A stretch of 21,044 bases of DNA, from the NCBI GenBank assembly GCA_903957405.1, contig CAJBPC010000807.1:1-21044 (forward strand). Direction: 5' to 3'. Both the position numbers and the translations under genes were made by a program. Positions within the stretch are counted from its first letter, which is position 1; each line of letters opens with the position of its first letter. Below, piece after piece: positions 8,094 to 18,089 of the stretch. The notes under the pieces are model-generated. The model ran no database searches. It was not told the origin of the DNA and saw only the letters and a program-made list of their open reading frames with translations. This stretch comes from an uncultured bacterium (GTDB lineage: Bacteria > Bacteroidota > Bacteroidia > Chitinophagales > Chitinophagaceae).

Positions 8094-9929
8094 TCAATCC
8101 GGTATCTTGTCCAATGCCGGCTTATTGGTCTCACTGCCGGAATATCCGAGATTCTGGTTGATCTGTCCATTCGGATTAGCGAGTATGGATGTCCGTGGGA
8201 TCGGCCAAAGTGCATGGTAAGGGCTGATCGTATATGCATCACCGCGCACATTTTTCACATTCTTCTGGTAGAAATAATTCTTATCCATCAGCCTGTCGTA
8301 CCAAAAATTCGAGGTGTGGAAATTAGCGGCATTGTAGGTCTTGCCCTTGTAGGATTTTCCCGTTTTGGCAAAGATGAATGCCATGCGGGTGAGCTCGGTT
8401 TTCCTTGCCTCCTCGTAGTAGAGTTCCCTGCCGCGCTCGTCGAGGATGGTGCCGAGGTCAACCTGAGCAGCGGTGTACGGAGAACATTTCGCCCTCATGC
8501 GGACGGCATTGACATCTACCGCAGCATTGGCCGCATCTCCCTTCCACCAGTATGCTTCTGCACGGATGAGGTAGGTCTCCGCCAGGCGATAGACGTACCA
8601 GTCTGAATTTCCACCCTGCCATGGGGTGCGGATCTGGTCGGGGATATAGAGTTTGTAATGCGGCCAATCGTACCATGTCCGAATGGTATCCCCGCTTGAC
8701 ACCAGCAAGCTGCCGGTGGGGCCGAATTTCTGCAGACGCTTACCATACCACACATTATTTCCCTTTAGGGCGGGGTTGTTGTACACCAATTGCTCCATGG
8801 TCATCCAGTTTCCGGAAAGGGTATCATGGCGAAGATCTTTGGGATCATCCCAGATGTCGGTGGTGGAGTATGGGGTGGCGCGGCAACGGCCGATGCCTCG
8901 ACCATACAGTGTACACATGTCAAATTCCACACCGAAGTTGGGGGTCATGCCCACCTTTCCGTCGGGGGTGAGGATGGTATTGACGGAAAAGAAAGGCACG
9001 GCCTGCCGCATGGAAGTTGTTCCGTTGACCACGGCATTCTGGTCTCCAAATCGATCGGTGACCAGAAAAAGCGCCTCGCTATTGGCGGCGATGGACTTGT
9101 TCAGCGGGCGGTGCAGATCCCAGATCACATTCTTGCGTGCATCGCTCGACTCGGTGCCGAACCGATTTTGCATGAGCCTGTAAGATCCGTTGTTGATGAC
9201 TGCGGAAGTAGCGGTGATGGCCTCGTCGAATAGACCGAGTGAGAGGCATACCTTGGCCAGCAGATGGTACACCGCACCTTTGTTCACATCCCCCTTGTCC
9301 TGTACCCATGGCACGACAAGGGCTGCGGAGTCCAGTTCGGTTTTGAGGCGTTGCAGGATCACATCACGTTTGACGGTCGTGAAATCCAGCTTGGGTTCCT
9401 TGATCTCGCGGAAGGATGTGGGTATATCTCCAAACTGGTTCACCAGGCGGTAATAATTATATGCCCGGTAGAAGAATGCTTTTCCCTTGATGACATCCTT
9501 GGCCGACTGGTTGAAGTCAGCATCCGGTAGTCGCGAAATGATCGTATTCGCCAAGCGGATGCCCACCCATGCCTGATCCCAGTACCAACCGATGCGGTTG
9601 AAATCTCCGCTGTTGAGATTGGCATCGGGGGTTATCAATAGATTCATGTTCACCGCCGGGCCGAACTTATCGGTCGTGCCTTCAATGGCCATTTCTGAGA
9701 AGATATTCTCCGTGATGATCGGCGCCCCGTCCTGGTACCATTCAGGTCGAATGTTGTTGGCACAGGAAGCCAATGCAGCCTTGAAGCCCTGTTCGTTGAC
9801 CATGGTATTCTCCGGCACGAACAGCGACGGGGTTTCCGGTTCCAACCAGCTTTTCTGGCAAGAGATGCCTGCGACCATCAGTGCGATGACCAGGCTTCCG
9901 CATACATATCTGTTGAAAGATCGTTTCAT
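8094..9929 (-). CDS. SusD/RagB-family glycan-binding lipoprotein
   Basis: A 611-residue surface lipoprotein of the SusD/RagB family, which caps its SusC partner and captures glycans or other nutrients. The N-terminus has a lipobox around AGISC with Cys24 as the likely lipidated residue. Family landmarks include YWDQAWVGIRLANTIISRL at residues 117-134, the signature KGKAFFYRAYNYYRLVNQFG at 148-167, and the C-terminal RAEAYWWKG ... ILDERGRELYYEEARKTEL block, where SusD proteins keep their conserved ERxxEL-like helix. Length and domain order are normal. It starts 27 bp after the stop of the susC-like gene on the same strand, the standard SusCD arrangement, and is the last gene before the convergent hairpin at 8035-8068. 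The ligand cannot be told from sequence. Confidence 0.95.
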   Translation of the reverse strand: MKRSFNRYVCGSLVIALMVAGISCQKSWLEPETPSLFVPENTMVNEQGFKAALASCANNIRPEWYQDGAPIITENIFSEMAIEGTTDKFGPAVNMNLLITPDANLNSGDFNRIGWYWDQAWVGIRLANTIISRLPDADFNQSAKDVIKGKAFFYRAYNYYRLVNQFGDIPTSFREIKEPKLDFTTVKRDVILQRLKTELDSAALVVPWVQDKGDVNKGAVYHLLAKVCLSLGLFDEAITATSAVINNGSYRLMQNRFGTESSDARKNVIWDLHRPLNKSIAANSEALFLVTDRFGDQNAVVNGTTSMRQAVPFFSVNTILTPDGKVGMTPNFGVEFDMCTLYGRGIGRCRATPYSTTDIWDDPKDLRHDTLSGNWMTMEQLVYNNPALKGNNVWYGKRLQKFGPTGSLLVSSGDTIRTWYDWPHYKLYIPDQIRTPWQGGNSDWYVYRLAETYLIRAEAYWWKGDAANAAVDVNAVRMRAKCSPYTAAQVDLGTILDERGRELYYEEARKTELTRMAFIFAKTGKSYKGKTYNAANFHTSNFWYDRLMDKNYFYQKNVKNVRGDAYTISPYHALWPIPRTSILANPNGQINQNLGYSGSETNKPALDKIPD

Positions 9930-9956
9930 ATGGAAAATTTTGATGTGGCAATTCGA

Positions 9957-12900
9957 TTATAAAGTGAGATTCAGACCGAAGTTGATGATCATCGGGGTCA
10001 ACCCTTTGTTCTCAGGATCGAAATATTCCCATGGTGATGCGACGAACGCGTTCTGTACGTTGACGTACATCTTGAGTCCCTGTATCTTGTAACGGCTCAT
10101 CACTTCTTTGGGCACCGTGTAGGCCACGCTGATATTATTCAGTCTGACGAAGGAGGATTTCCGCCACACATTAAAGGCCACAGTACCACCGGCCGCCGAC
10201 ATCATCTTCGCATAGTCGTTGATAGGGTTCGTAGGAGTCCAGTACGGACGCTTGTAGAACTGAGAACGATCATAGAAAAGATCCACATTCTTCGCTTCAT
10301 TGAGCTGGCTCATTTGACCGATCCGGCCATAGAGCGCGAAGGACAAGTCCCAATTTTTATAGAGCGTGAACTCGTTCCTGAAGTTGAAGGATACCCTCGG
10401 AGTGGTCTGTCCGAGGAACATGCGGTCGTCGATGGTATACTTTCCATCACCATTGAGGTCCTGCAACCTGAAGTCTCCCGGTGTGAAACCAAATGATCTG
10501 GCCTTGGCATCATCTGCCGTCTGCCATACACCCGTGACATTGTAATCAAAAATATCACTGATCTGTTTTCCGATGAACCATCCGTTGGCGATATCATCCT
10601 TCTCCACATAACCGGTGATCTTTCCGGTGGCGTCCACCACGGGCACCGGCCCATAGAGTTTCACGATCTTGTTCCTGTTGGTCCACAAGGAGAAACCGGA
10701 CCGCCAAATGAAATTGGTCCGTTTCATGTTCGTACTGTTGAGCATGATTTCAAAGCCCCGGTTGTCCACCTGTCCAAGGTTGGCGATGACATTGGTGAAG
10801 CCCGTCATGATCGGAAGGGTACGGTTCACCAGCAGGTCGTTGGTGGACCGATCGTACCAGTCGATGGAACCGCTGAGGTTACCACGCAAGACGGAAAAGT
10901 CCATTCCGATATTTATAGAACGGTTGCGTTCCCATTTGAGCTTGGGATTGGCCATATTGGATGCCTGTATACGGCCGATGCCGTAACGGGTCCCGCCCGG
11001 AGTGATGTACTCATAACTGCCGGATGAAAGACCAGCGAGCGCGGCATAGCGACCGATCTCCCGGTTGCCATTCTCACCGTAGGAGAACCTTAACTTACCA
11101 TAATCCAGATACTTCGAAAGCCCCTTCATGAATTTCTCATCGGTGAAGATCCAGCCGAAGGCGGCTGATGGGAAGAACGCCCGTCGGTTCTCCAGACCGA
11201 AGGCCGAATACCCGTCGCGTCTACCCGTGACCGTGAGCAGGTATTTACCTGCGTAGGAATAGTTGATGCGTCCCATGAGTGCATCCGCTGTGGCATACTG
11301 GTCGTCGTTGGTGACCACCACGGTCCGGGCTGCCTGGATATTATTATACCCGAGGTTGTCATTGGGAGAGAAGTTCTCTGCATTGACACGGCTATACCAG
11401 TTCTGAAACTTCTCGGCGTTGATGAGTGTCGTCACTTCGATGTTATGCTTGCCGATCGCTTTGTTCCATCCGATGATATTATCGAGCTGCCATTGGAAGA
11501 TGTTGTTGTCTTCTCTAACGGCAATGCCTCCGCGCACACCCACCAGCGGATGCCCTGAAGAAATATGGTTATAATTCTTATACCACTCCAGACGCGGGGT
11601 GAAATTCGACTGATAAAAGAAACCGAGCGGCAGTTTCCCCTTCACATAGATCGAACCGAACAGGGCCATGGTCTTCTGCGAACGCCTTCTGTAGTTGATG
11701 TCGAGGAATGGGTTGGCGTTATTTCCCGGGTCATCATTGGTGCTGGGCCGCAGGGTGATCCCGTCATCCGCATACAACTGACCGTAGGGCGTGGTGCGGA
11801 TCATGTCGCCCAGTGTCACGGAATAAGGACTCTCGTCCCGGTCGGAGAACTGCATGTTCGTCCCGAAAGTCAGGAATTTGGCGATGTTCGCCTCAACGTT
11901 CACCCTGGACCTGAAGGTCTTGTATTTCTCCCCGACGGCGAGGCCTTCGTTCTCCAGATACCCAAAGGATGTGTAATAGTTGAAATCATCCTTTCGGCCA
12001 CTCACGGCAACCGTGTAGTCCTGACCCTTCGATTCACGATTATACATCTGGTCCTCCCAGTCGACGATATTCCCGGCCTTGTAATTCTTCACCTCCACAT
12101 TAGTAAGGCGAAGGCGGTTCAGCCAGATATCAACGGGATCTCCCGTGGCACCGGTAAGGGCCTTCCATTGGTCAACCGACATGCCCGCCGGGAGTTTGGA
12201 GGGATCGGTGAACTGGTACTGGATGCCTGGCCTGGAAGTGGAATCGAATCCCCGCATGCTCCACAATACATCGGTACGCCAGTTTATGAACTCATCCGGC
12301 TTGAGCAGCTGCGGATATTGCGAGATGCGGTTGAGGTTATAGTTCGCATTCATCGAGATCTGAGGCTTTCCACTGCGCCCACGCTTGGTGGTGATCAGGA
12401 TCACCCCATTGGCAGACCTTGCGCCAAACACCGCGGCAGAACTGGCATCCTTGAGGATGTCAATGGTCATGATATCATTGGGGTTGATATCATCCAGCGA
12501 ACCCGGATAGATCACTCCGTCCACCACCAGCAAGGGTGAAGTGGATGCGATCAACGAACCCCGTCCACGCACCAGAAGGCTGCCACCGCCCTTGGGGCCG
12601 GCATTCATACCCACGTCCAGACCGGGCGCATTGCCCCGCAACATATCCTGCACCGAACGGGGATTCTCGTTTTCGAACTGGGTGGCTTTTACCTGCGCGA
12701 CAGCTCCTGTCAGATCCTTTTTCTTCTGGGTGCCGTACCCCACGACCACCACTTCCCCAAGCTGGTTCTGCTGCTCCGTGAATGACACGATGATCGGACC
12801 GGATACATTCTTCAGCGAGATCTCCCGGGAGGAATATCCTGCATAACTCACGACGAGTGTCGCATTGTCATCGACATCCCTGAGGAAGAAATCTCCATTG

Positions 12901-13133
12901 GCATCGGTCACCACGGCTCTCTTTGTCCCTTTGATCCCGACCGTCGCTCCGGGTAATGGTTCATTCTTACTGTCAGTGACCCTGCCCCTGACTTCGATGG
13001 GAGGCTTGAAAGCATAGGGGAAATGCATGTCGGCGGAATAGGCGCCGGATTGTGACAATGTCGTACATGCGATCAACACCGTCAACGCCATCAAGCATTT
13101 CCGAAGAAACGCCGAAGATGTTTTCAAAAACAT
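9957..13133 (-). CDS. SusC/RagA-family TonB-linked outer-membrane transporter
   Basis: A 1058-residue TonB-dependent importer of the SusC/RagA family. After a signal sequence (hydrophobic CLMALTVLIACTTL near residues 13-26) comes a carboxypeptidase-regulatory-like beta-sandwich at about 47-120 (VRGRVTDSKNEPLPGATVGI). The SusC hallmark LGEVVVVGYGTQKKKDLTGA follows at 125-144, then the plug to about 255, including SVQDMLRGNAPGLDV and ILKDASSAAVFGARSANGVI. The barrel fills the rest and ends with FGLNLTL. No STN domain precedes the regulatory-like domain, so direct signalling to an anti-sigma factor is not expected. The partner susD-like gene follows after 27 bp. A 234-bp AT-rich gap upstream separates it from the DUF1501 gene and probably holds its promoter. 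Confidence 0.95.
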   Translation of the reverse strand: MFLKTSSAFLRKCLMALTVLIACTTLSQSGAYSADMHFPYAFKPPIEVRGRVTDSKNEPLPGATVGIKGTKRAVVTDANGDFFLRDVDDNATLVVSYAGYSSREISLKNVSGPIIVSFTEQQNQLGEVVVVGYGTQKKKDLTGAVAQVKATQFENENPRSVQDMLRGNAPGLDVGMNAGPKGGGSLLVRGRGSLIASTSPLLVVDGVIYPGSLDDINPNDIMTIDILKDASSAAVFGARSANGVILITTKRGRSGKPQISMNANYNLNRISQYPQLLKPDEFINWRTDVLWSMRGFDSTSRPGIQYQFTDPSKLPAGMSVDQWKALTGATGDPVDIWLNRLRLTNVEVKNYKAGNIVDWEDQMYNRESKGQDYTVAVSGRKDDFNYYTSFGYLENEGLAVGEKYKTFRSRVNVEANIAKFLTFGTNMQFSDRDESPYSVTLGDMIRTTPYGQLYADDGITLRPSTNDDPGNNANPFLDINYRRRSQKTMALFGSIYVKGKLPLGFFYQSNFTPRLEWYKNYNHISSGHPLVGVRGGIAVREDNNIFQWQLDNIIGWNKAIGKHNIEVTTLINAEKFQNWYSRVNAENFSPNDNLGYNNIQAARTVVVTNDDQYATADALMGRINYSYAGKYLLTVTGRRDGYSAFGLENRRAFFPSAAFGWIFTDEKFMKGLSKYLDYGKLRFSYGENGNREIGRYAALAGLSSGSYEYITPGGTRYGIGRIQASNMANPKLKWERNRSINIGMDFSVLRGNLSGSIDWYDRSTNDLLVNRTLPIMTGFTNVIANLGQVDNRGFEIMLNSTNMKRTNFIWRSGFSLWTNRNKIVKLYGPVPVVDATGKITGYVEKDDIANGWFIGKQISDIFDYNVTGVWQTADDAKARSFGFTPGDFRLQDLNGDGKYTIDDRMFLGQTTPRVSFNFRNEFTLYKNWDLSFALYGRIGQMSQLNEAKNVDLFYDRSQFYKRPYWTPTNPINDYAKMMSAAGGTVAFNVWRKSSFVRLNNISVAYTVPKEVMSRYKIQGLKMYVNVQNAFVASPWEYFDPENKGLTPMIINFGLNLTL

Positions 13134-13260
13134 GATAAACAGTTAATTGGGTTAATTAATCAATATGACTAAGCAAATAGTCACAAAAGTTAATGAACAA
13201 ATCTGTCCATTTTAAAAAAAAATCAGAAAAAAAATTGCATGCAGCGATTTAATCAGTGAG
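13134..13260 (-). promoter_or_regulatory. AT-rich promoter and leader region of the susCD-like pair
   Basis: This stretch is far richer in A+T than its surroundings, with A-runs at about 13214-13237 and TTAATTAA palindromic sequence at 13152-13159. Read on the minus strand it offers TAACTTTT near 13193-13186 (one mismatch to the -7 consensus TAnnTTTG) and a TTTG at 13201-13198. Several -7/-33 pairings are possible and none is perfect, so the exact start is undecided. The rest of the gap to 13367 shows no gene or strong hairpin. Confidence 0.35.
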
Positions 13261-13367
13261 ATTGTCTAAAGCGGTCTGAAGAGGAAAAGACTATTCAAAA
13301 GGGCATAAAATGCTGCCCGGCATCACCATGAATGCTGACATCCGCATGTCCTTAAACCCGAAATGCA

Positions 13368-14849
13368 TCAGCCGAGGAGATCCCTCACCACCTTTCCATG
13401 GACATCCGTGAGTCGGAAACGCCTGCCCTGGAATTTATACGTGAGCTGTTCATGATCGATGCCCATGAGGTGCAGCAGGGTGGCCTGGAAATCGTGTACA
13501 TGGACGGGGTCCTTGACGATATTGTAACTGAAATCATCCGTCATCCCGTAGTTGAAGCCTTTTTTCACTCCGGCACCTGCCATCCACATGGTGAAACAAC
13601 GGGGATGATGGTCGCGGCCGTAATCGGTTTTGGAGATCTTCCCTTGGGAGTAGACCGTCCGGCCAAACTCACCGCCCCATACCACCAGCGTATCCTCTAG
13701 CATTCCCCTTCGTTTGAGGTCTGTGACGAGGGCCGCGGTTGGCTGGTCGATCTGCCGGCACTGCTGCGTGATATTATTCGGCAGACCGCCATGATGATCC
13801 CATCCCTGGTGGTAGAGCTGCACGAAGCGAACATCCTTCTCCAGCAGTTTGCGGGCAAGGATGCAATTGGCGGCATAGCTGCCCTTATCGCGGCTGGAAG
13901 GTCCGTAGAGGTCAAAAACCTCATCCGGCTCGCCGCTGGTGTCCATGACATCCGGGACGGAAGTCTGCATGCGGAATGCCATCTCGTACTGCGCGATCCG
14001 GGCCGAAACCTCAGGGTCGGCCCATTGCTGGTGCTGGAGTTCATTAAGTTGCCGAAGATGGTCGAGCATCTCTCTCCGGTCTTCACCGTCATACCCCTCC
14101 GGATCCTTGAGGAATAGGACGGGATCTTTCCCTGAACGGAACTGCACCCCCTGGTGCTCAGACGGCAGGAAACCATTTCCCCAAAGCCGGGCATATAGTG
14201 GCTGATCCTTGGAAGCATCCTTTGAAATGAGGACGATGAAGGCCGGCAGGTTCCGGTTCTCAGAACCAAGACCGTAACTGAGCCAGGACCCGATGGAAGG
14301 TCTGCCCGGCAGCTGATGGCCAGTCTGGAAGAATGTGATGGCCGGGTCGTGGTTGATCTGTTCCGTATGCAGGGATCGTATCACGCAGAGTTCATCGACG
14401 ACCTGCGCCGTATATGGCAGCAACTCGCTGACCCATGTCCGGCTCTCGCCGTACTGGCGGAAGTCATATGCCGATGGCACCAACGGCAACGCCGCCTGGT
14501 TGGCACTCATGCCGGTCAGCCGCTGCCCCTTGCGGACGGATTCCGGGAGCTCCGTACCATAGAGTGCACGCAACCGCGGCTTATGGTCGAAGGTCTCTAT
14601 TTGTGACGGCCCCCCGGCCATGAACAGGAACACCACCCGCTTCGCCTTCGGTGCGATCGATGGCAGCATCGACAGGATCCTATCCTCCGGCGTAGCCGCA
14701 CTTGCCCCAAAGGGTGATAGGAGTTGTTGCAGGGCGACCGCACCCAACCCCATCGCCGTGCGGCTGAGGAAATCCCGCCGGTCTCCGCAATGGTAGAGGG
14801 GATCAAGATCCTTCGAGGCAAATCTTTTCTTGTCGGGGTGATGTCCCAT
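13368..14849 (-). CDS. Tat-exported DUF1501 protein (sulfatase/alkaline-phosphatase fold)
   Basis: A 493-residue member of the DUF1501 family (PF07394), of unknown biochemical role but with the alkaline-phosphatase/sulfatase superfamily layout. Near the N-terminus CGDRRDFLSRTAMGLGAVAL (residues 21-40) is a twin-arginine signal, so the protein is probably exported folded. Metal-site-like motifs are seen at RVVFLFMAGGPSQIETFDHK (71-90), WGGEFGRT (391-398) and GRDHHP (411-416), the last two being typical of the family. It starts 3 bp after the stop of the PSD1 gene, so the two are co-transcribed. This pairing of PSD1 and DUF1501 recurs in Planctomycetota, Verrucomicrobiota and some Bacteroidota. 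The superfamily suggests hydrolysis of a phosphate or sulfate ester, but whether it keeps such activity is inference. Confidence 0.9.
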   Translation of the reverse strand: MGHHPDKKRFASKDLDPLYHCGDRRDFLSRTAMGLGAVALQQLLSPFGASAATPEDRILSMLPSIAPKAKRVVFLFMAGGPSQIETFDHKPRLRALYGTELPESVRKGQRLTGMSANQAALPLVPSAYDFRQYGESRTWVSELLPYTAQVVDELCVIRSLHTEQINHDPAITFFQTGHQLPGRPSIGSWLSYGLGSENRNLPAFIVLISKDASKDQPLYARLWGNGFLPSEHQGVQFRSGKDPVLFLKDPEGYDGEDRREMLDHLRQLNELQHQQWADPEVSARIAQYEMAFRMQTSVPDVMDTSGEPDEVFDLYGPSSRDKGSYAANCILARKLLEKDVRFVQLYHQGWDHHGGLPNNITQQCRQIDQPTAALVTDLKRRGMLEDTLVVWGGEFGRTVYSQGKISKTDYGRDHHPRCFTMWMAGAGVKKGFNYGMTDDFSYNIVKDPVHVHDFQATLLHLMGIDHEQLTYKFQGRRFRLTDVHGKVVRDLLG

Positions 14850-14852
14850 GGG

Positions 14853-17800
14853 TTATCGTTTCGTTAGCGTGGCGTCAGCATTCATGATGGTACTGGCAAC
14901 AACGGCATAGGCCGCAACAACCGACGCCTCCGCCTGTTCATCTACCTTGAACATTCCAGCGGCAAGCCAACCCGCTGTTTTTCCGGGATCGGCCCTGAAC
15001 CTTGCCCGTTGTGCTTCATGGAGCGAGGTGAGGATCTCCGTTTCTTTTTCCGAGGGCGACCTTCCCGTGAGTGCCCGGAATCCCATGCGTATGCCGCCTG
15101 ACACCGTTCCGACCCGGCTCATCCGCTGTCCGAGAGCTTTCGATGCCTCCAGATAGGTCGGGTCGTTGAGTGTCACCAGTGCCTGCAAGGGCGTGTTGGT
15201 GCGCTGTCGTCGGGAGAGGCAAGCGCTCCGGTCGGAAGCATCGAAGGATGCGAGCGTGGGATTGGGAACGGTTCGTTTCGCAATGATGTAGAGGCTTCTG
15301 CGGTACACGGCATCCGTGCTGTCGGCTTTGTACGTCGCACTGTTGATCTCCCATAGTCCGGCCGGTTGGTATGGCCGGATGCTCTTCCCGCCGGTCGTTT
15401 TGTTGATCAGCCCCGACGCAACGAGGGCATTGTCGCGCAACATCTCCGCGGTGAGCCGACCGGATGGTCCCCTCGAAAGCAGGCGGTTCTCGGGATCCGC
15501 CTCGCGCATGCCTGCCGGGGCATGCGAGTCCTGCCGGTAGGTAGCCGACATCACGATCTGGCGGACCATTTGCTTGATGTCCCACCCCGATTCACGAAAA
15601 GTCACTGCCAGCCAGTCGAGCAGATCCGGATGAGACGGCAGCTCCCCCTGGTTGCCGAAATCCTCGCTCGTCTTCACGAGCCCTACTCCGAAGAACTGCT
15701 GCCAGAGGCGGTTCACGGCCACTCGTGCGGTGAGGGGATGGTCGGGATGGGTGAGCCAGCGGGCAAGCCCGTATCGATCTCTTGATAACGACGACGGATA
15801 ACCGAAAATAGCGGGCGGGGTGTTCGCATACACCCGCTGTCCGGGCATGTCGTATTGCCCGCGGAGCAGGATACTCGTCTTCCTCGGCACGGGCATCTCT
15901 TCCATCACCATGATCTCCCTGATATTCCTTGTCGAATCGGAAAGCCCGGTCCGCAGTGCCTTCAACCGTCGCCTTTGCTCAATGGCATCCGCATCGATGG
16001 CCTGTGCGTGGTAGGCCTGGAGGATACGCCTTTCTTTTTCCGTCAGCATGGCCGGATCCTTCCCTGCCAAAGAGGCCCAGCTGGCACGCCCCGCCAGTAT
16101 CAATACCTCGAAATCCGTCAGCCTCCGGTCGTAGACGATGATATCATCCGCCCGGCCGCCGCGGAAACCGAGTCCGCGGTACCACCCGCCGACCTGTAGG
16201 CCGGGCTCCTTGGCACGATGGAAGATGATGTCTTTGTACAGCTTGTCTTTGACCACCTGCATGGGAATGGGTGCGCCATCCTGGTACAGTACGAGCCCTG
16301 CGGCCCGTGACGATCCGTCGTAACAAAGCGTGAGCTGTGTCCATCGCTCTCTCGGAACCGCCTGCTCCGCCGACAGGATGATCGCATTCGAAGGAGCGGT
16401 ATGCGCCATCGACACTTCGAAACGCCCATCTCGGATATACACATGAAATCCCTTGAAATTATACAATCGCTCCGCTTCGCTCTTGTGAAACACCACGCCT
16501 TCTTCAAGCCCTTTCGGTATCCATACCCTGATGCCTATGCTGAACGGCTCTGACTTCCGGAATACACCGACCTTGTCAAGGTCGAGGTACACATCCCCGT
16601 CGAGTGCAAGCGCCCGGCCCTCCGGCCCTGCGACGAATGCGGGCTTGTCGCCCCGCTGGCCATGGTCATGCTTCATCTCTCCCCGCTGCGATGTGTCGAT
16701 CCTGTTTTGCAGATCACCGTCGAGCAGAAAATGCGCTTTGAGTCCTTCAAGGGGAATGACCTGCGCAGCAAGGTATTGATAAGCGCGCGCATCGATCCAT
16801 GCCCCGGAGGCCAGCGCGGCATTCCGCTCCGCTGCCAGCACTTTTTCCTCCTGTGCCTCTACGCCCGCCTTGATGGATGCGATGACCGCCTCCTGTGCAT
16901 CGGTTGGCAGCAGCAATGTGGGTGTGGGCAGGTCGTCATTGAAGGATATCTGTCCGGCTTCCAGGACGTTGTTGAAGAAACTGTACAACTCATAGTAGTT
17001 CTGCTGCGAGACGGGATCGTACTTATGGTCGTGGCATCGCGCACAGCCGAGTGAGATGGCCATGAAAGCCTCTCCGAAGGTGTTGGTACGATCCATGACA
17101 TACTCGGTCTGAAACTCTTGTTCCACGATGCCCCCCTCGGTGTTCTGAGGATGGTTCCGATTGAACGCGGTGGCGATGAGCATATCGCGGGAGGGTGATG
17201 GCATCAGGTCGCCTGCCAGCTGCTCATGGATGAACCGGTCATAAGGCATGTTCCGGTTGAAGGCGGAGATGACCCAGTCGCGGTAGGGCGACATATCTCG
17301 CAAGCGATCGACGGTGTATCCATGGGAATCGGAGAAGCGTGCGATGTCCAGCCAGTCAGCGGCCAAGCGCTCCCCGAAATGCGGCGATGCCAGCAGCCGG
17401 TCGACCTGTCGTTCGTATGCCCCGGAGGCGCTATCAGCCAGGAAGGCGTCGGTTTCCGCGATCGTCGGCGGCAACCCGGTCAAGTCAAGGCTCAGCCGGC
17501 GCAGCAGCATTGCCGGGGATGCCTGCCCGGATGGGGGAATGCCTTCCGCTTTCAAACGGGCAAGGATGAACCGGTCGATGGGATGCTCCGCCTTTTGCAA
17601 GGCATCAGGGACGGGCGGGTCGGCCTTCACCGGCTTCACAAAGGCCCAGTGAGGTTGGTAAACGGCGCCCTGTTCGATCCATCGCACCACAAGGGCCTTC
17701 TCCCTCGCGGTGAGGGTGAGGTGAGATGCCGGCGTGGGCATGACGTATTCGGGGTCTGCGGAAAGGATGCGCCGGACGACTTCGCTCCTGCGGATATCGG

Positions 17801-18089
17801 TGGGGATGATCGCATACCGGCCGGGACTTTCCGGCAGGGAGGCAAAAGCGGATGCAGACTGGTCGAGCCGCAGGCCGGCCTTCACCTTCGCCTGGTCCGG
17901 TCCGTGGCAGGTAAAGCATTTATCAGACAGTACGGGCTTTACATGCCGGTTGAAATCAACCTTTCCGCTGATCTTACGGTACTCCTCCAGCACATCCTTC
18001 GGAAGCGACGGCTCACCACTGCGAAAAGCAGCCATGATCATCCATGCCACAACCGGCGCAAACAGTATTCCGATTCGTCTCATCCTCAT
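14853..18089 (-). CDS. PSCyt1-PSCyt2-LamG-PSD1 multidomain cytochrome protein
   Basis: A 1078-residue exported protein with the classic planctomycete-type layout. An N-terminal hydrophobic signal segment (residues 6-21) leads to a c-type cytochrome domain (PSCyt1) with heme motif CFTCH at 58-62 and a candidate Met ligand in YVMPTP near 117. A PSCyt2/DUF1549 domain covers about 168-375 and includes a second CxxCH, CARCHDHKYDP (349-359), which is conserved in the family. A LamG/concanavalin-like domain, possibly sugar binding, spans about 450-665 (GLKAHFLLDGDL, LVLYQDGAPI, ADDIIVYDRRL). PSD1/DUF1553 occupies about 766 to the end (RYGLARWLTHPDHPLTARVAVN kept in two conserved parts, and LTAEMLRDNALVASG). 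Its ATG overlaps the upstream gene's TGA by 4 bp, and the DUF1501 gene follows after 3 bp. The reaction is unknown; heme-linked oxidation of a glycan or its fragments is a reasonable guess only. Confidence 0.92.
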   Translation of the reverse strand: MRMRRIGILFAPVVAWMIMAAFRSGEPSLPKDVLEEYRKISGKVDFNRHVKPVLSDKCFTCHGPDQAKVKAGLRLDQSASAFASLPESPGRYAIIPTDIRRSEVVRRILSADPEYVMPTPASHLTLTAREKALVVRWIEQGAVYQPHWAFVKPVKADPPVPDALQKAEHPIDRFILARLKAEGIPPSGQASPAMLLRRLSLDLTGLPPTIAETDAFLADSASGAYERQVDRLLASPHFGERLAADWLDIARFSDSHGYTVDRLRDMSPYRDWVISAFNRNMPYDRFIHEQLAGDLMPSPSRDMLIATAFNRNHPQNTEGGIVEQEFQTEYVMDRTNTFGEAFMAISLGCARCHDHKYDPVSQQNYYELYSFFNNVLEAGQISFNDDLPTPTLLLPTDAQEAVIASIKAGVEAQEEKVLAAERNAALASGAWIDARAYQYLAAQVIPLEGLKAHFLLDGDLQNRIDTSQRGEMKHDHGQRGDKPAFVAGPEGRALALDGDVYLDLDKVGVFRKSEPFSIGIRVWIPKGLEEGVVFHKSEAERLYNFKGFHVYIRDGRFEVSMAHTAPSNAIILSAEQAVPRERWTQLTLCYDGSSRAAGLVLYQDGAPIPMQVVKDKLYKDIIFHRAKEPGLQVGGWYRGLGFRGGRADDIIVYDRRLTDFEVLILAGRASWASLAGKDPAMLTEKERRILQAYHAQAIDADAIEQRRRLKALRTGLSDSTRNIREIMVMEEMPVPRKTSILLRGQYDMPGQRVYANTPPAIFGYPSSLSRDRYGLARWLTHPDHPLTARVAVNRLWQQFFGVGLVKTSEDFGNQGELPSHPDLLDWLAVTFRESGWDIKQMVRQIVMSATYRQDSHAPAGMREADPENRLLSRGPSGRLTAEMLRDNALVASGLINKTTGGKSIRPYQPAGLWEINSATYKADSTDAVYRRSLYIIAKRTVPNPTLASFDASDRSACLSRRQRTNTPLQALVTLNDPTYLEASKALGQRMSRVGTVSGGIRMGFRALTGRSPSEKETEILTSLHEAQRARFRADPGKTAGWLAAGMFKVDEQAEASVVAAYAVVASTIMNADATLTKR

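Noticed and set aside
11565..12539. 324-codon plus-strand ORF opposite the susC-like gene
   Set aside because: It is a shadow of the 1058-residue receptor, whose domains are unmistakable; the plus-strand translation has no domain or signal peptide.
13306..13330. Possible terminator after the DUF1501 gene
   Set aside because: Only weak 4-bp pairings (GCAT/ATGC) are seen, too short to call.
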